Shown one piece after another: positions 24,119 to 32,485 of a stretch of 64,000 bases of DNA. How positions within the stretch are numbered: the stretch's first letter is position 1; the number at the start of each line of letters is the position of its first letter. Source of the stretch: Cetobacterium_A somerae (GTDB lineage Bacteria > Fusobacteriota > Fusobacteriia > Fusobacteriales > Fusobacteriaceae); assembly GCF_044784365.2 (NCBI RefSeq), contig NZ_CP173065.2; one strand, written 5' to 3'. The position numbers and the translations under genes are program-made. Below the pieces are notes generated by a model. That model was not told where the DNA came from. It saw nothing but the letters and a program-made list of their open reading frames with translations, and searched no databases.

Positions 24119-25174
24119 ATGGAAACAGATAAAAAAAACAAAAAATATAAGATACTTGAACCCTTTTTTAAGAAGGAGAAAAAATTAAGAGAGATAGAAA
24201 AAGAGACTCAAATCTCTTATGCCACTTTAAAAAGATGGGTAAGTCAATATAAAGATTCAGGAGAAAAAGGTCTAGTAAAAAAAACTCGAGTAGATAAAAA
24301 TACTTTTAAAAAGGTAAACGAAGATGTAATGGAACATTTAAAGACTTTATATAAAGAGTATCATGCACTGCCAGTAACTAAGTTATATGAAAAAGCTAAA
24401 AAAACTCTCAGTTCCTACAATAGTATGATAAGTTATCCTACTTTCTTTAGAATAATAAATAATTTAGATGAGAATATTAAACAAAATTCGATAAAATCTG
24501 TAAAAAAAGATAAAGTATATGAATATGCTATTATACAAAAAGCTATACCGATTCCTTTTTTTAACAATAAAAATAAAATTTTTTATTTGACTATTTTTTA
24601 TAATAAAGAAAATTATAAAATAATAAATTTTATTTTTGAAGAAGAGAAAAGAGAATTGATAAAACTATTTAATTTTATTCAAGAAAGTATTATAATAGAG
24701 GGAGCTTATCCTAAAAATATATCTTTAGATGAAAGAATTCAAGGAGTTTCTAAAAATTTATTAAGAACGATATTTTTTCAAACTAAAATTAGTTTTATCC
24801 AAGAAGAAGCAGATGAAAACATGATGGGGTTTGTTAGATATATAGATACAGATATTTTAAAGGAGTTTAATAAAGAAAAGCCGAAAGATATAAAAGAGAT
24901 TTCATTATTTATAAAAAAATATTTATTTATAGAAGATAGAAAAATAGAAAATTTAAATAATGAGGAAAAATATAAGCTTCTATATTTTTTACACAAGTAT
25001 AAAAGAAAAGTTTATAATAGTGGAGTTAGAGTAAAAAATAATATATATAGTAGTTCGTTACTAAAAGAAAAAGAAGGAACTATTGTGGATGTATTTTATA
25101 ATGAATTTTTTATAGATAGTGTAGATATTTATATAAAAGATATGTTTGTTGATAAAGCTAAAATAATAAAATAA
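24119..25174 (+). CDS. Mu-type transposase-like protein without recognisable catalytic residues; possible domesticated regulator
   Basis: 351 residues. Residues about 10-50 form a helix-turn-helix of the transposase type (LREIEKETQISYATLKRWVSQYKDSG). The middle has the spacing of an rve/DDE core: a strand around KIFYLTIFYN, then GAYPKNISLDERIQGVSKN where Mu/TniA proteins carry the G-P-x(n)-DNG motif, then FIQEEADENMMGFVRY where the final Glu region should be. The expected acidic triad is not evident. The last 55 residues (RKVYNSGVRVKNNIYSSS onward) match the small beta-barrel that ends Mu-type transposases. No terminal repeats or partner genes are seen. It is divergent from an EIICB gene and 15 bases before a DUF368 gene. 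Confidence 0.6.
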   Translation: METDKKNKKYKILEPFFKKEKKLREIEKETQISYATLKRWVSQYKDSGEKGLVKKTRVDKNTFKKVNEDVMEHLKTLYKEYHALPVTKLYEKAKKTLSSYNSMISYPTFFRIINNLDENIKQNSIKSVKKDKVYEYAIIQKAIPIPFFNNKNKIFYLTIFYNKENYKIINFIFEEEKRELIKLFNFIQESIIIEGAYPKNISLDERIQGVSKNLLRTIFFQTKISFIQEEADENMMGFVRYIDTDILKEFNKEKPKDIKEISLFIKKYLFIEDRKIENLNNEEKYKLLYFLHKYKRKVYNSGVRVKNNIYSSSLLKEKEGTIVDVFYNEFFIDSVDIYIKDMFVDKAKIIK

Positions 25175-25189
25175 ATACTAGGAGTGTGC

Positions 25190-25933
25190 ATGTTTAAAAA
25201 TTTTTTAAAAGGAATAGTAATAGGAGTTGCAAATGTTTTACCTGGTGTTTCAGGAGGAACACTAGCAGTGGTGTTAAATATTTATGATAAATTAACAGAA
25301 GCAGTTGGGAATTTTTTAACAGCTTCAATGGCAAAAAAAATAGAATATGCTAAATTTTTATCGCAAATAGGATTGGGAGCAGTAATTGGAATTGTTGCAT
25401 TTGCAGGAGTTATTTCTAAAATGTATACGTTGTATCCTAGAGGAACAACAATTGTTTTTCTATTTTTGATACTTCCATCAATTCCAGTAATATTAAAAGG
25501 TGAAAAATTTTTTAAAAGAGACAATCTCTTTGCTTTTTTTGCAGGAGTTATATGTACAGGGGTTTTTATATATATAACTAAGTTGTTTGCAGGAGAAGAA
25601 GTTATAAGGACAGCAGCCTCTATTTTTACATTATCTTATGGAATAAAACTTTTTTTCTGTGGAATAGTAGCAGCGGGAGCTATGGTAATACCTGGAATTT
25701 CAGGATCTTTATTACTTATGATAATGGGAGAATATTATAATATATTAGGGTATATAAAAAGTTTTAATATATTACCATTAAGTTTTTTTGCTGTAGGAAC
25801 TGGAATAGGATTAATTTTAGTTTCTAAAGGGATAAATATACTACTTAATAAATATAGAAGTTATACTTTAAACTTTATAGTTGGTATAATAATAGTTTCT
25901 TTGGTACAAATAATAGAAACATTGTTTATATAA
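25190..25933 (+). CDS. DUF368 family membrane protein, probable polyprenyl-phosphate translocase
   Basis: 247 residues with about eight membrane helices. Two copies of the family's internal repeat motif are visible: NVLPGVSGGTLAVVLNIYD near the N-terminus and MVIPGISGSLLLMIMGEYY in the second half. DUF368 proteins (PopT type) recycle undecaprenyl phosphate across the inner membrane for cell-wall and surface-polymer synthesis. The start is put at ATG 25190, six bases after AGGAG, rather than the GTG two codons upstream. It is probably co-transcribed with the transposase-like gene. Confidence 0.87.
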   Translation: MFKNFLKGIVIGVANVLPGVSGGTLAVVLNIYDKLTEAVGNFLTASMAKKIEYAKFLSQIGLGAVIGIVAFAGVISKMYTLYPRGTTIVFLFLILPSIPVILKGEKFFKRDNLFAFFAGVICTGVFIYITKLFAGEEVIRTAASIFTLSYGIKLFFCGIVAAGAMVIPGISGSLLLMIMGEYYNILGYIKSFNILPLSFFAVGTGIGLILVSKGINILLNKYRSYTLNFIVGIIIVSLVQIIETLFI

Positions 25934-25934
25934 T

Positions 25935-25959
25935 AAAAAAGCCTTAAAAAGGCTTTTTT
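25935..25959. terminator. Bidirectional terminator
   Basis: AAAAAAGCCTT (25935-25945) pairs with AAGGCTTTTTT (25949-25959) across a 3-base loop, serving DUF368 and the convergent tpx. Confidence 0.88.
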
Positions 25960-25962
25960 ATT

Positions 25963-26469
25963 TTATAATTTTTTTAAAGCTTCTAAAGCAGCGTCATAAT
26001 TAGGCTCTTCAGTAATCTCTTTTAAATACTCAGTGTAAGCAATTTTACCATTTTTATCTATAATAATTACAGCTCTTGAAGTTAATCCAAGTTCTTTAAT
26101 ATATAGTCCATAGTTATGAGAAAACTCTCTATCTTTATAATCTGAAGTAGTTATTGCATTTTTAATATCTTTAGCTCCACAGAATCTGTTTAAAGCAAAA
26201 GGTAAATCCATAGAAATAGTTAAGATAATAACATCCTCTAACTTTGCAGCTTCTTTATTAAATCTGATAGTTTGCATTTCACAAACAGGTGTATCAATAG
26301 ATGGCATAGCTGAAATAACTACAGTCTTTCCTTTTAAATCGTTTAGAGAAAGAGGTGATAAATCAGTTTTTGTAACAGTAAAGTTAGGTGCAACATCTCC
26401 AACAATAACCTCTTTTCCAACTAATGTTAAAGGACTTCCACCAAATGTAATAACGTCTTTTCTTTCCAT
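25963..26469 (-). CDS. tpx: Thiol peroxidase
   Basis: 168 residues of the atypical two-cysteine peroxiredoxin Tpx. The peroxidatic Cys63 stands in PSIDTPVCEMQ and the resolving Cys97 in LNRFCGAKDI; the N-terminal TFGGSPLTLVGKE and the GLTSRAVIIIDKNGKI segment are typical. It reduces peroxides with thioredoxin, an expected protection for an anaerobe exposed to oxygen. AGGAGG precedes the start. Confidence 0.95.
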   Translation of the reverse strand: MERKDVITFGGSPLTLVGKEVIVGDVAPNFTVTKTDLSPLSLNDLKGKTVVISAMPSIDTPVCEMQTIRFNKEAAKLEDVIILTISMDLPFALNRFCGAKDIKNAITTSDYKDREFSHNYGLYIKELGLTSRAVIIIDKNGKIAYTEYLKEITEEPNYDAALEALKKL

Positions 26470-26498
26470 GATAAAACCTCCTAAATTTTGTATTTAAA

Positions 26499-27530
26499 TT
26501 ATACTTTTTTAGTGTATAAAATGCAAGAAAAATTTTTAGAATTTTTAACATCATCAGCACCGCTTAGTATCATACTTTGATAAAGTTGGCTTTTGAATGT
26601 TTCAAGGGTAACTTTAACTCCTTCTTGCCTACCTCCAATAGATCCCCAAATTATAGGACGACCAATTAAAACTCCATCAGCTCCAAGTGCTAGATATTTA
26701 AGAATATCCACTCCTTCTCTTACTGCTCCATCGGCTAAGATAGTTATATTATTACCTACAGCTTGAGATATTTCTTGTAAAACTTCAGCGGGAGCAAAAG
26801 TTTCGTTTAAACAACGCCCACCGTGATTAGAAACAACAATAGCAGAAGCTCCAGCTTCAACACATATTTTAGCTTCATCAACAGTTAGAATTCCTTTTAT
26901 GATAACTGGAAGCTTTGTTGATGAAATAATCTCTTTTAAATCACTTAAAGTTTTTGGACCTACAGGTTGATTAAATAATTTCATTGTAACAAGACCAGCA
27001 CCATCTACATCAATTCCAACAGCGATAGCTCCAGCTTCTTCAGCTAATCTTATTCTTTTTATGATTTCAGAATTTTCTCTAGGTTTAATTATAGCAATAC
27101 CTTTACCATTAGCTCTTTTTATTGCATCAATTCCTACTTGAAAACAGTTAGGGTCTCCTGTATCTCCAATCATAGCTATAGTCCCAGCATCAATAGCTCC
27201 AAATACGATATCGTTAGAGTATTCTTCATCACTAACATATCCACCCATATTGAACTTTGTTCCAGTTATAGGAGCAATCATAGCTGGAAAAGATAACTCT
27301 TCTCCAAAGAAGTTACGCTTTAATTTAGGATCAGTTACTCCATGTAAAGTTCTCATTGCAACTTTAACTTCTTTTAATTTTTCATATGATCTTTGAAAAC
27401 TACCACCACTAACAGCTCCACCCATTCCAGGAACTTTTCCTGCACACCATCGGCCGTTACACTCTGCACATAATATACAAAAATCTTTCATTCTTTCCTT
27501 TGCATTTTTTTTAATCTCTTTTATATCCAT
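26499..27530 (-). CDS. FMN-dependent alpha-hydroxy-acid dehydrogenase-like protein with N-terminal cysteine cluster
   Basis: 343 residues, a TIM-barrel of the lactate/glycolate oxidase (FMN_dh) group: FPAMIAPITGT near 79-89, the FMN-binding lysine in PVIIKGILTVDEA, the catalytic His and Arg in VSNHGGRC, then ILADGAVREGVDILKYLALGADGVLIGRP for the phosphate. It departs from classic oxidases: the usual STLSS-type segment reads AMIGDTGDPN, and an N-terminal extension carries CX2CX2CX4C (Cys18, 21, 24, 29), suited to an iron-sulfur cluster or zinc. An electron-transferring dehydrogenase role in anaerobes is inferred. The substrate is unknown. Confidence 0.8.
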   Translation of the reverse strand: MDIKEIKKNAKERMKDFCILCAECNGRWCAGKVPGMGGAVSGGSFQRSYEKLKEVKVAMRTLHGVTDPKLKRNFFGEELSFPAMIAPITGTKFNMGGYVSDEEYSNDIVFGAIDAGTIAMIGDTGDPNCFQVGIDAIKRANGKGIAIIKPRENSEIIKRIRLAEEAGAIAVGIDVDGAGLVTMKLFNQPVGPKTLSDLKEIISSTKLPVIIKGILTVDEAKICVEAGASAIVVSNHGGRCLNETFAPAEVLQEISQAVGNNITILADGAVREGVDILKYLALGADGVLIGRPIIWGSIGGRQEGVKVTLETFKSQLYQSMILSGADDVKNSKNFSCILYTKKV

Positions 27531-27551
27531 TTTTCTCCTCCCGTAAAATGT

Positions 27552-28004
27552 TTATTTTGAACAATCTTTTGTATCAATAATTAAAGTAACTGGTCCATCA
27601 TTTAAAAGTTCAACTTTCATATCAGCTCCAAAAATACCAGCTTCAGTTTTAAATCCAAGATCTTTACATTTTTTTAGAAATTTTTCATATAATTCATTTG
27701 CCACATCAGGTTTAGCAGCATCGATAAATGCAGGTCTACGTCCTTTAATACAATTTCCATAAAGAGTAAATTGAGAGATGATTAAAAGTTCACCATTAAC
27801 ATCTTTTAATCCTAAGTTCATTTTATCTTCAGAATCGTTAAAAACTCTTAAATCAGTTATTTTTTTAGCTAACCAATCAACTTCCTTTTCAGTATCTGTA
27901 TGGGTAACACCTAAAAGCACAAGAAATCCTTGTTTGATCTCTCCAGTAATTTGATTATCAACACTAACACTCGCATGCTTAACTCTTTGTATAACAGCTC
28001 TCAT
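27552..28004 (-). CDS. dtd: D-aminoacyl-tRNA deacylase
   Basis: 150 residues, full length. The active-site elements SQFTLYGN (near 78-85) and NDGPVTLIID at the C-terminus (the Gly-Pro motif) are present, with MRAVIQRVKHASVSVD at the start. It removes D-amino acids (and glycine from tRNA-Ala) from mischarged tRNAs. The ribosome site AAAGGAG precedes the ATG. Confidence 0.96.
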   Translation of the reverse strand: MRAVIQRVKHASVSVDNQITGEIKQGFLVLLGVTHTDTEKEVDWLAKKITDLRVFNDSEDKMNLGLKDVNGELLIISQFTLYGNCIKGRRPAFIDAAKPDVANELYEKFLKKCKDLGFKTEAGIFGADMKVELLNDGPVTLIIDTKDCSK

Positions 28005-28028
28005 AAAGCAACTCCTTTTCTATTTTTA

Positions 28029-28058
28029 TTGGTAATTATATCATAAAAGTGATATAAT
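28029..28058 (+). promoter_or_regulatory. pncB promoter containing a 9-bp inverted repeat
   Basis: TTGGTA (28029-28034), 18-base spacer and TATAAT (28053-28058). ATTATATCA (28035-28043) and TGATATAAT (28050-28058) form a perfect inverted repeat between and over the boxes. The left arm read on the minus strand gives a TATAAT that could serve dtd. Confidence 0.55.
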
Positions 28059-28102
28059 TATTAAGAAAAATTAAAAACTAATATTTTATGAAGAGGTACA
28101 AT

Positions 28103-29611
28103 ATGGGGAGAGAAAGAGTTTTAACAGATTTTGCAAAAGTTATTAATTCAGATAGGTATCAATATACAGAAAGTGATATTTTTCTAATGGAAAATATGGA
28201 AGAGAAAGAAGCTATATTTGATATGTATTTCAGAAAAACTGAAGATGGTGGTTTTGCTGTTGTATCGGGAGTTCAAGAAGTAATTGAGTTAATTGAAATT
28301 TTAAATGAAACAAGCGAGGATGAAAAAAGGGAGTATTTTTCTAAAATAATAGAGGAAAAACATCTATTAGAATATTTAGTAAAAATGAAGTTTACAGGGA
28401 ATCTTTATGCAATGAGGGATGGAGAGATAGTTTATCCAAATGAACCTATAATTTCAATAAAAGCACCTTTGATTCAAGCTAAAATTTTAGAAACACCAAT
28501 TTTAAATTTAATGAACATGCAGTTAGCTATAGCAACAAAAGCTTCAAGAATAACTAGAGCGGCACATCCAATTCCTGTAAGTTCTTTTGGAAGTAGAAGG
28601 GCACATGGATTTGATAGTGCAGTATCGGGAACTAAGGCTTCAATAATAGGAGGATGTTTATCACATTCAAATATAGTTACAGAATATAAATATGGAGTTC
28701 AAAGCGTAGGAACAATGGCGCACTCGTTTATACAAGCTTTTGGTGTTGGTGCTTTAGCTGAGAAAAAAGCATTTGATACTTTTATAAAACATAGAAGAGA
28801 AAGAAAAGCTAATTCTTTAATATTATTAATAGATACATATAATACATTAGGAATAGGATTAAAAAATGCCATTCAAAGCTTTAAAGATAATGGAATAGAT
28901 GATTCTTATAAAGGAAATTATGGAATAAGAATCGACTCAGGAGATTTGGCATATTTATCAAAAAAATGTAGAAAAGAGTTAGATGCTGCAGGATTAAAAA
29001 AAGCAAAAATATTTTTAACAAACTCTTTAAATGAATCTCTAATAAAATCTTTAAAAGAACAGGGAGCTTGTGTAGATATATTTGGCGTAGGAGACGCTAT
29101 TGCTGTAAGTAAGTCTAATCCATGTTTTGGAGGAGTTTATAAAATTGTAGAAATTGATTATAAACCTGTTATAAAACTTTCAGAAGACGTTATAAAAATT
29201 TCAAATCCTGGGTTTAAAGAGGTATATAGAATTTATGATAAGGAAGGATTTGCATATGCAGATTTAATAACACTTGTAAATAATGATTCTGATAAAGAAA
29301 AATTATTAAGAGGAGAAGATTTATTAATTAGAGATGAAAAATATGAATTTAAATCAAGTTTATTGAAAAAAGGAGAGTACTCATATAAAAAAATAACACG
29401 TGAATTTGTAAAAAATGGTGTTGTAATGGAAGAGAGTTCTCAACTTATGGATGTATTAAATTCAAGAGATTATTATTTGGAATCTTTAAATAAAATATCT
29501 GAAGAAAGAAAAAGATTGGAAAACCCACATCAATATAAAATAGATTTATCTAAAGATTTATTGGAATTAAAATATAATCTAATTAAAGAGATTAAAAGTC
29601 AAATAAATTAA
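28103..29611 (+). CDS. pncB: Nicotinate phosphoribosyltransferase
   Basis: 502 residues. It makes nicotinate mononucleotide from nicotinate and PRPP in NAD salvage. Landmarks are DRYQYTESDIFLMENM near the start, the catalytic-region SSFGSRRAHGFDSAV with its phosphohistidine-type HGFD, LLIDTYNTLGIG and RIDSGDLAYLSKKCR. The start is ATG 28103 because GAAGAGGT lies just before it; the ATG five codons earlier overlaps that ribosome site. nadD at 54951 carries out the next step. Confidence 0.93.
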   Translation: MGRERVLTDFAKVINSDRYQYTESDIFLMENMEEKEAIFDMYFRKTEDGGFAVVSGVQEVIELIEILNETSEDEKREYFSKIIEEKHLLEYLVKMKFTGNLYAMRDGEIVYPNEPIISIKAPLIQAKILETPILNLMNMQLAIATKASRITRAAHPIPVSSFGSRRAHGFDSAVSGTKASIIGGCLSHSNIVTEYKYGVQSVGTMAHSFIQAFGVGALAEKKAFDTFIKHRRERKANSLILLIDTYNTLGIGLKNAIQSFKDNGIDDSYKGNYGIRIDSGDLAYLSKKCRKELDAAGLKKAKIFLTNSLNESLIKSLKEQGACVDIFGVGDAIAVSKSNPCFGGVYKIVEIDYKPVIKLSEDVIKISNPGFKEVYRIYDKEGFAYADLITLVNNDSDKEKLLRGEDLLIRDEKYEFKSSLLKKGEYSYKKITREFVKNGVVMEESSQLMDVLNSRDYYLESLNKISEERKRLENPHQYKIDLSKDLLELKYNLIKEIKSQIN

Positions 29612-29612
29612 A

Positions 29613-29638
29613 AATAGGCTGACATGAGTCAGCCTATT
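29613..29638 (-). terminator. Terminator between pncB and mgsA
   Basis: AATAGGCTGAC (29613-29623) pairs perfectly with GTCAGCCTATT (29628-29638). On the minus strand a U-tract follows, so it ends mgsA; on the plus strand the T-tract is poor, but the hairpin abuts the pncB stop. Confidence 0.8.
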
Positions 29639-29642
29639 ATAA

Positions 29643-30011
29643 TCATTTATCTAAACCAACAATAAGCAATTCAGCAGAAGCTAAATTTGTAGCAATTGGA
29701 ACTTTATGAACATCAGAAACTCTAATAAGTGCTGAGATATCAGGTTCGTGTGGTTGAGATGTTAAAGGATCTCTAAAAAATAAAACAGCTGCGATATTAT
29801 CAGTAGCTACTTCGGCACCAATTTGTTGATCGCCACCTATAGGTCCTGATTTGAAGCGTTGAATTTGTAAGTTAGTTGCCTCCATAATTCTAAGTCCAGT
29901 TGTACCAGTTGAAACAAGAGGGTATTTTGCCAAGATGTGCTCATATTTTTTCGCAAAGCTAACCATTTCTGGTTTCATGTTGTCGTGAGCGATTAATGCT
30001 ATTTTTTTCAT
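29643..30011 (-). CDS. mgsA: Methylglyoxal synthase
   Basis: 122 residues from ATG (complement of 30009-30011), chosen because GGAGGT sits seven bases upstream; a longer in-frame start adds ten unlikely residues. It converts dihydroxyacetone phosphate to methylglyoxal when phosphate is low. The phosphate-binding GPIGGDQQIGA and catalytic segment FFRDPLTSQPHEPD are intact. It is a single-gene unit. Confidence 0.95.
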   Translation of the reverse strand: MKKIALIAHDNMKPEMVSFAKKYEHILAKYPLVSTGTTGLRIMEATNLQIQRFKSGPIGGDQQIGAEVATDNIAAVLFFRDPLTSQPHEPDISALIRVSDVHKVPIATNLASAELLIVGLDK

Positions 30012-30079
30012 TTTGACCTCCATAAGTTTTACTATAATCATTATACAATAAAAAATTAATATATAAAAGGAGTAAGTGT

Positions 30080-30979
30080 ATGAATTTTGATAAAATTAAT
30101 TATATTGAGAGGAAAACTGGGGAAATAAAAACAGAAATTCCACCTGGAGAAGGATTTTTAAAGTTTTTATATTATAATCCCTTAGGAAAATTACCTCTAA
30201 ATTTAGTTGTTAGAAAAAAATTTTTAACAGATTATTATGGAAAAAAGATGTCTGAAAAATCATCTATAGAAAAAATAAAGCCTTTTGTAGAAGAGAATTC
30301 TATAAATATGAATGAGTCAAAAAAAAGAGTTGAAGAATTTACATCTTTTAATGATTTTTTTATAAGAGAGCTAAAAGAGGGAGCAAGAGAAATAGCTGGA
30401 GATGAAAATATATTAGTATCTCCTGCAGATGGAAAAATATTAATTTTTAATAATTTAAAAGAAACAACAAAATTTTTTTTAAAGGGAGATGAATTTACAT
30501 TAGAAGAATTTCTAATGGATAAAGAGGAAGCTAAAAAATTTCAAGGTGGAACAATGGTAATTATAAGACTTGCACCAGTAGATTATCATAGATTTCATTT
30601 TCCTGCAGATGGAATAATAGGTGAATCTAAATTAATAGATGGATATTATTATTCTGTATCTCCTTATGCAATAAAAAAGAACTTTAGAGTTTATTGCGAA
30701 AATAAAAGGGAGGTTTCAATTTTAAAGACTGAAAAGTTTGGTGAAATAGTTTTAAGTGAAATTGGAGCTACGATGGTTGGTGGAATAAAACAAACATACA
30801 GACCAAATACTTTAGTAAAAAAAGGTGAAGAAAAAGGATATTTCTTCTTTGGAGGGTCGTCGTGTGTATTACTTTTCCAAGAAAATAAGGTTGATTTTGA
30901 TAAAGATATTTTAGAAAATAGTAGTAAAGGACTAGAAACTAAAGTATATATGGGTGAAAAAATAGGAAAAGCTAAGTAG
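30080..30979 (+). CDS. psd: Phosphatidylserine decarboxylase proenzyme
   Basis: 299 residues. It makes phosphatidylethanolamine from phosphatidylserine at the inner membrane. The substrate-site segment VDYHRFHFPADG and the self-cleavage region FFGGSSCVLLF near residue 255, which yields the pyruvoyl serine, are present; the cleavage motif is GSS, as in the class with LGST-like sites. pssA, which makes its substrate, lies at 39057. AAAGGAG precedes the start. Confidence 0.94.
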   Translation: MNFDKINYIERKTGEIKTEIPPGEGFLKFLYYNPLGKLPLNLVVRKKFLTDYYGKKMSEKSSIEKIKPFVEENSINMNESKKRVEEFTSFNDFFIRELKEGAREIAGDENILVSPADGKILIFNNLKETTKFFLKGDEFTLEEFLMDKEEAKKFQGGTMVIIRLAPVDYHRFHFPADGIIGESKLIDGYYYSVSPYAIKKNFRVYCENKREVSILKTEKFGEIVLSEIGATMVGGIKQTYRPNTLVKKGEEKGYFFFGGSSCVLLFQENKVDFDKDILENSSKGLETKVYMGEKIGKAK

Positions 30980-30987
30980 GTGTATCT

Positions 30988-31386
30988 GTGAAAAAACAAA
31001 AAAAATATTTTAGAAAAGGGGATGTAGTAGTTTATACAATACTAATTAGTATATTTTCTGTACTAGGATTTCAAATAACAAAATTTAAAGCCTCAGATGC
31101 TGCGAGTGCTGAGGTTTATGTAAATAATCAGTTAAAGTATGTATATCCATTACAAACAGAAGAAAAAGATATTTTTGTTCCAACTGATATAGGTGGAGTA
31201 AATGTAAAAATAAAAGATAAAAAAATAAGAGTTACAACTTCAAATTCTCCGTTAAAATTGAATGTAAAACAAGGTTGGATAGGACAACCAGGAGAGGTTA
31301 TAATTGGAGTTCCTGATCGATTAATAATTAAGGTTGTTGGAAAAACAAATGAACGATCAGACGATGTAGACTTTGTAATAAAATAA
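30988..31386 (+). CDS. NusG domain II-containing membrane-anchored protein
   Basis: 132 residues, GTG start. One transmembrane segment at about 15-33 (VVVYTILISIFSVLGFQI) is followed by an extracytoplasmic NusG-domain-II beta domain (SAEVYVNNQLKYVYPL; NVKIKDKKIRVTTSNSPL; GWIGQPGEVIIGVPDRLII). Such proteins are common in Firmicutes and fusobacteria and have no assigned function; they are not transcription factors despite the name. It lies between psd and an AI-2E family permease, so an envelope role is likely. Confidence 0.8.
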   Translation: MKKQKKYFRKGDVVVYTILISIFSVLGFQITKFKASDAASAEVYVNNQLKYVYPLQTEEKDIFVPTDIGGVNVKIKDKKIRVTTSNSPLKLNVKQGWIGQPGEVIIGVPDRLIIKVVGKTNERSDDVDFVIK

Positions 31387-31405
31387 GTAAGAAAGGAGTA
31401 AAGTA

Positions 31406-32485
31406 ATGAAAAAAGGATATCTACATTTATTTATAGTTGGATTATTATTGATTTTAATTCAAACTTTTTTTCAATATAACGAAGCTTTCAATTCTATTGT
31501 AGGGCAAATGGTAAGTTCTGTGACTCCATTTATATATGCTATTTTTATAGCTATATTAGTAAGTCCACTTGTGAAAATTTTTGAAAATAAAGTAAAAATG
31601 AAAAGATCATGGGCAATTGGAATAAGTTTAATGATAGTTTTTCTGGTTATAATTGAGTTAGTTTTAATTATAGTTCCAAATATAATAAATAGTGTAACCG
31701 ATTTAATTGATAAGTTTCCAACTATGCTAACAAGCTTAAGTTCTAACACTGAGCACTTAATAGATTTTTTAAAAGAAAAAGATTTATTATTTTTTGATCC
31801 TAAAGAGATAGAAAATAATTTAATAAAATTTACAAGAACTAATTTAGGAAACTTTAAAAATTTAGCATTTGGATTAGGAGCTGGGGTTTTAAGAAGTTTA
31901 ATGGGAGTAATTAACTTTTTTATTGGAGTTTTTATCTCTCTTTATTTAATGTATAGTAAAGAATATTTTATGGAGTTTTTAGAAAATGTTTTTTTACTTT
32001 TTACTACAAAATCAAAAGCAAAATATGGTGTAGATTTTGTTAGAAAAGTAAACGATGTATTTTTAAAATATATTTTAGGAAGAATATTGACATCTGCAGT
32101 TGTAGGGTTTTTAGTGTTTTTAGTTCTTTTTATAGCAAAAGTACCATATGCTCTTTTAAGTGGAGTTATGGTAGGAATAGGAAATATGATTCCATATGTG
32201 GGATCGATAGTAGCTGGAACAATAGCTACGTTCTTGATATTATTGGCAGCTCCATTAAAAGTAGTGTATCTTTTTATAGCTATTGGAGTAGGACAAGCTG
32301 TAGATGGATTTATAATTGGTCCAAAAATAATGGAAGAATCTGTTGGAATGAGTAGTTTCTGGACCATTGTAGCAGTAATGGTTTGTGGAAGTTTCTTTGG
32401 ACCTTTAGGAATGTTTTTAGGAGTACCAGTATTTGTAATTATAAAATTTATATATTTAGAGTGTTTAAAAAAAAGGAGTGAATAG
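31406..32485 (+). CDS. AI-2E family transporter (PerM/YtvI type)
   Basis: 359 residues with about eight membrane helices. The family features are the extended cytoplasmic/periplasmic helical section after the third helix and the C-terminal GVMVGIGNMIPYVGSIVAG and GPKIMEESVGMSSFWTIVAVM. Members export various small molecules or act as Na+/H+ antiporters; AI-2 export is only one case. It ends directly before the next start (TAG-ATG). Confidence 0.88.
   Translation: MKKGYLHLFIVGLLLILIQTFFQYNEAFNSIVGQMVSSVTPFIYAIFIAILVSPLVKIFENKVKMKRSWAIGISLMIVFLVIIELVLIIVPNIINSVTDLIDKFPTMLTSLSSNTEHLIDFLKEKDLLFFDPKEIENNLIKFTRTNLGNFKNLAFGLGAGVLRSLMGVINFFIGVFISLYLMYSKEYFMEFLENVFLLFTTKSKAKYGVDFVRKVNDVFLKYILGRILTSAVVGFLVFLVLFIAKVPYALLSGVMVGIGNMIPYVGSIVAGTIATFLILLAAPLKVVYLFIAIGVGQAVDGFIIGPKIMEESVGMSSFWTIVAVMVCGSFFGPLGMFLGVPVFVIIKFIYLECLKKRSE

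Noticed and set aside
24119..25174. Annotating the transposase-like gene as an active mobile element
   Set aside because: No terminal inverted repeats, target duplication or accessory transposition gene could be seen on either side.
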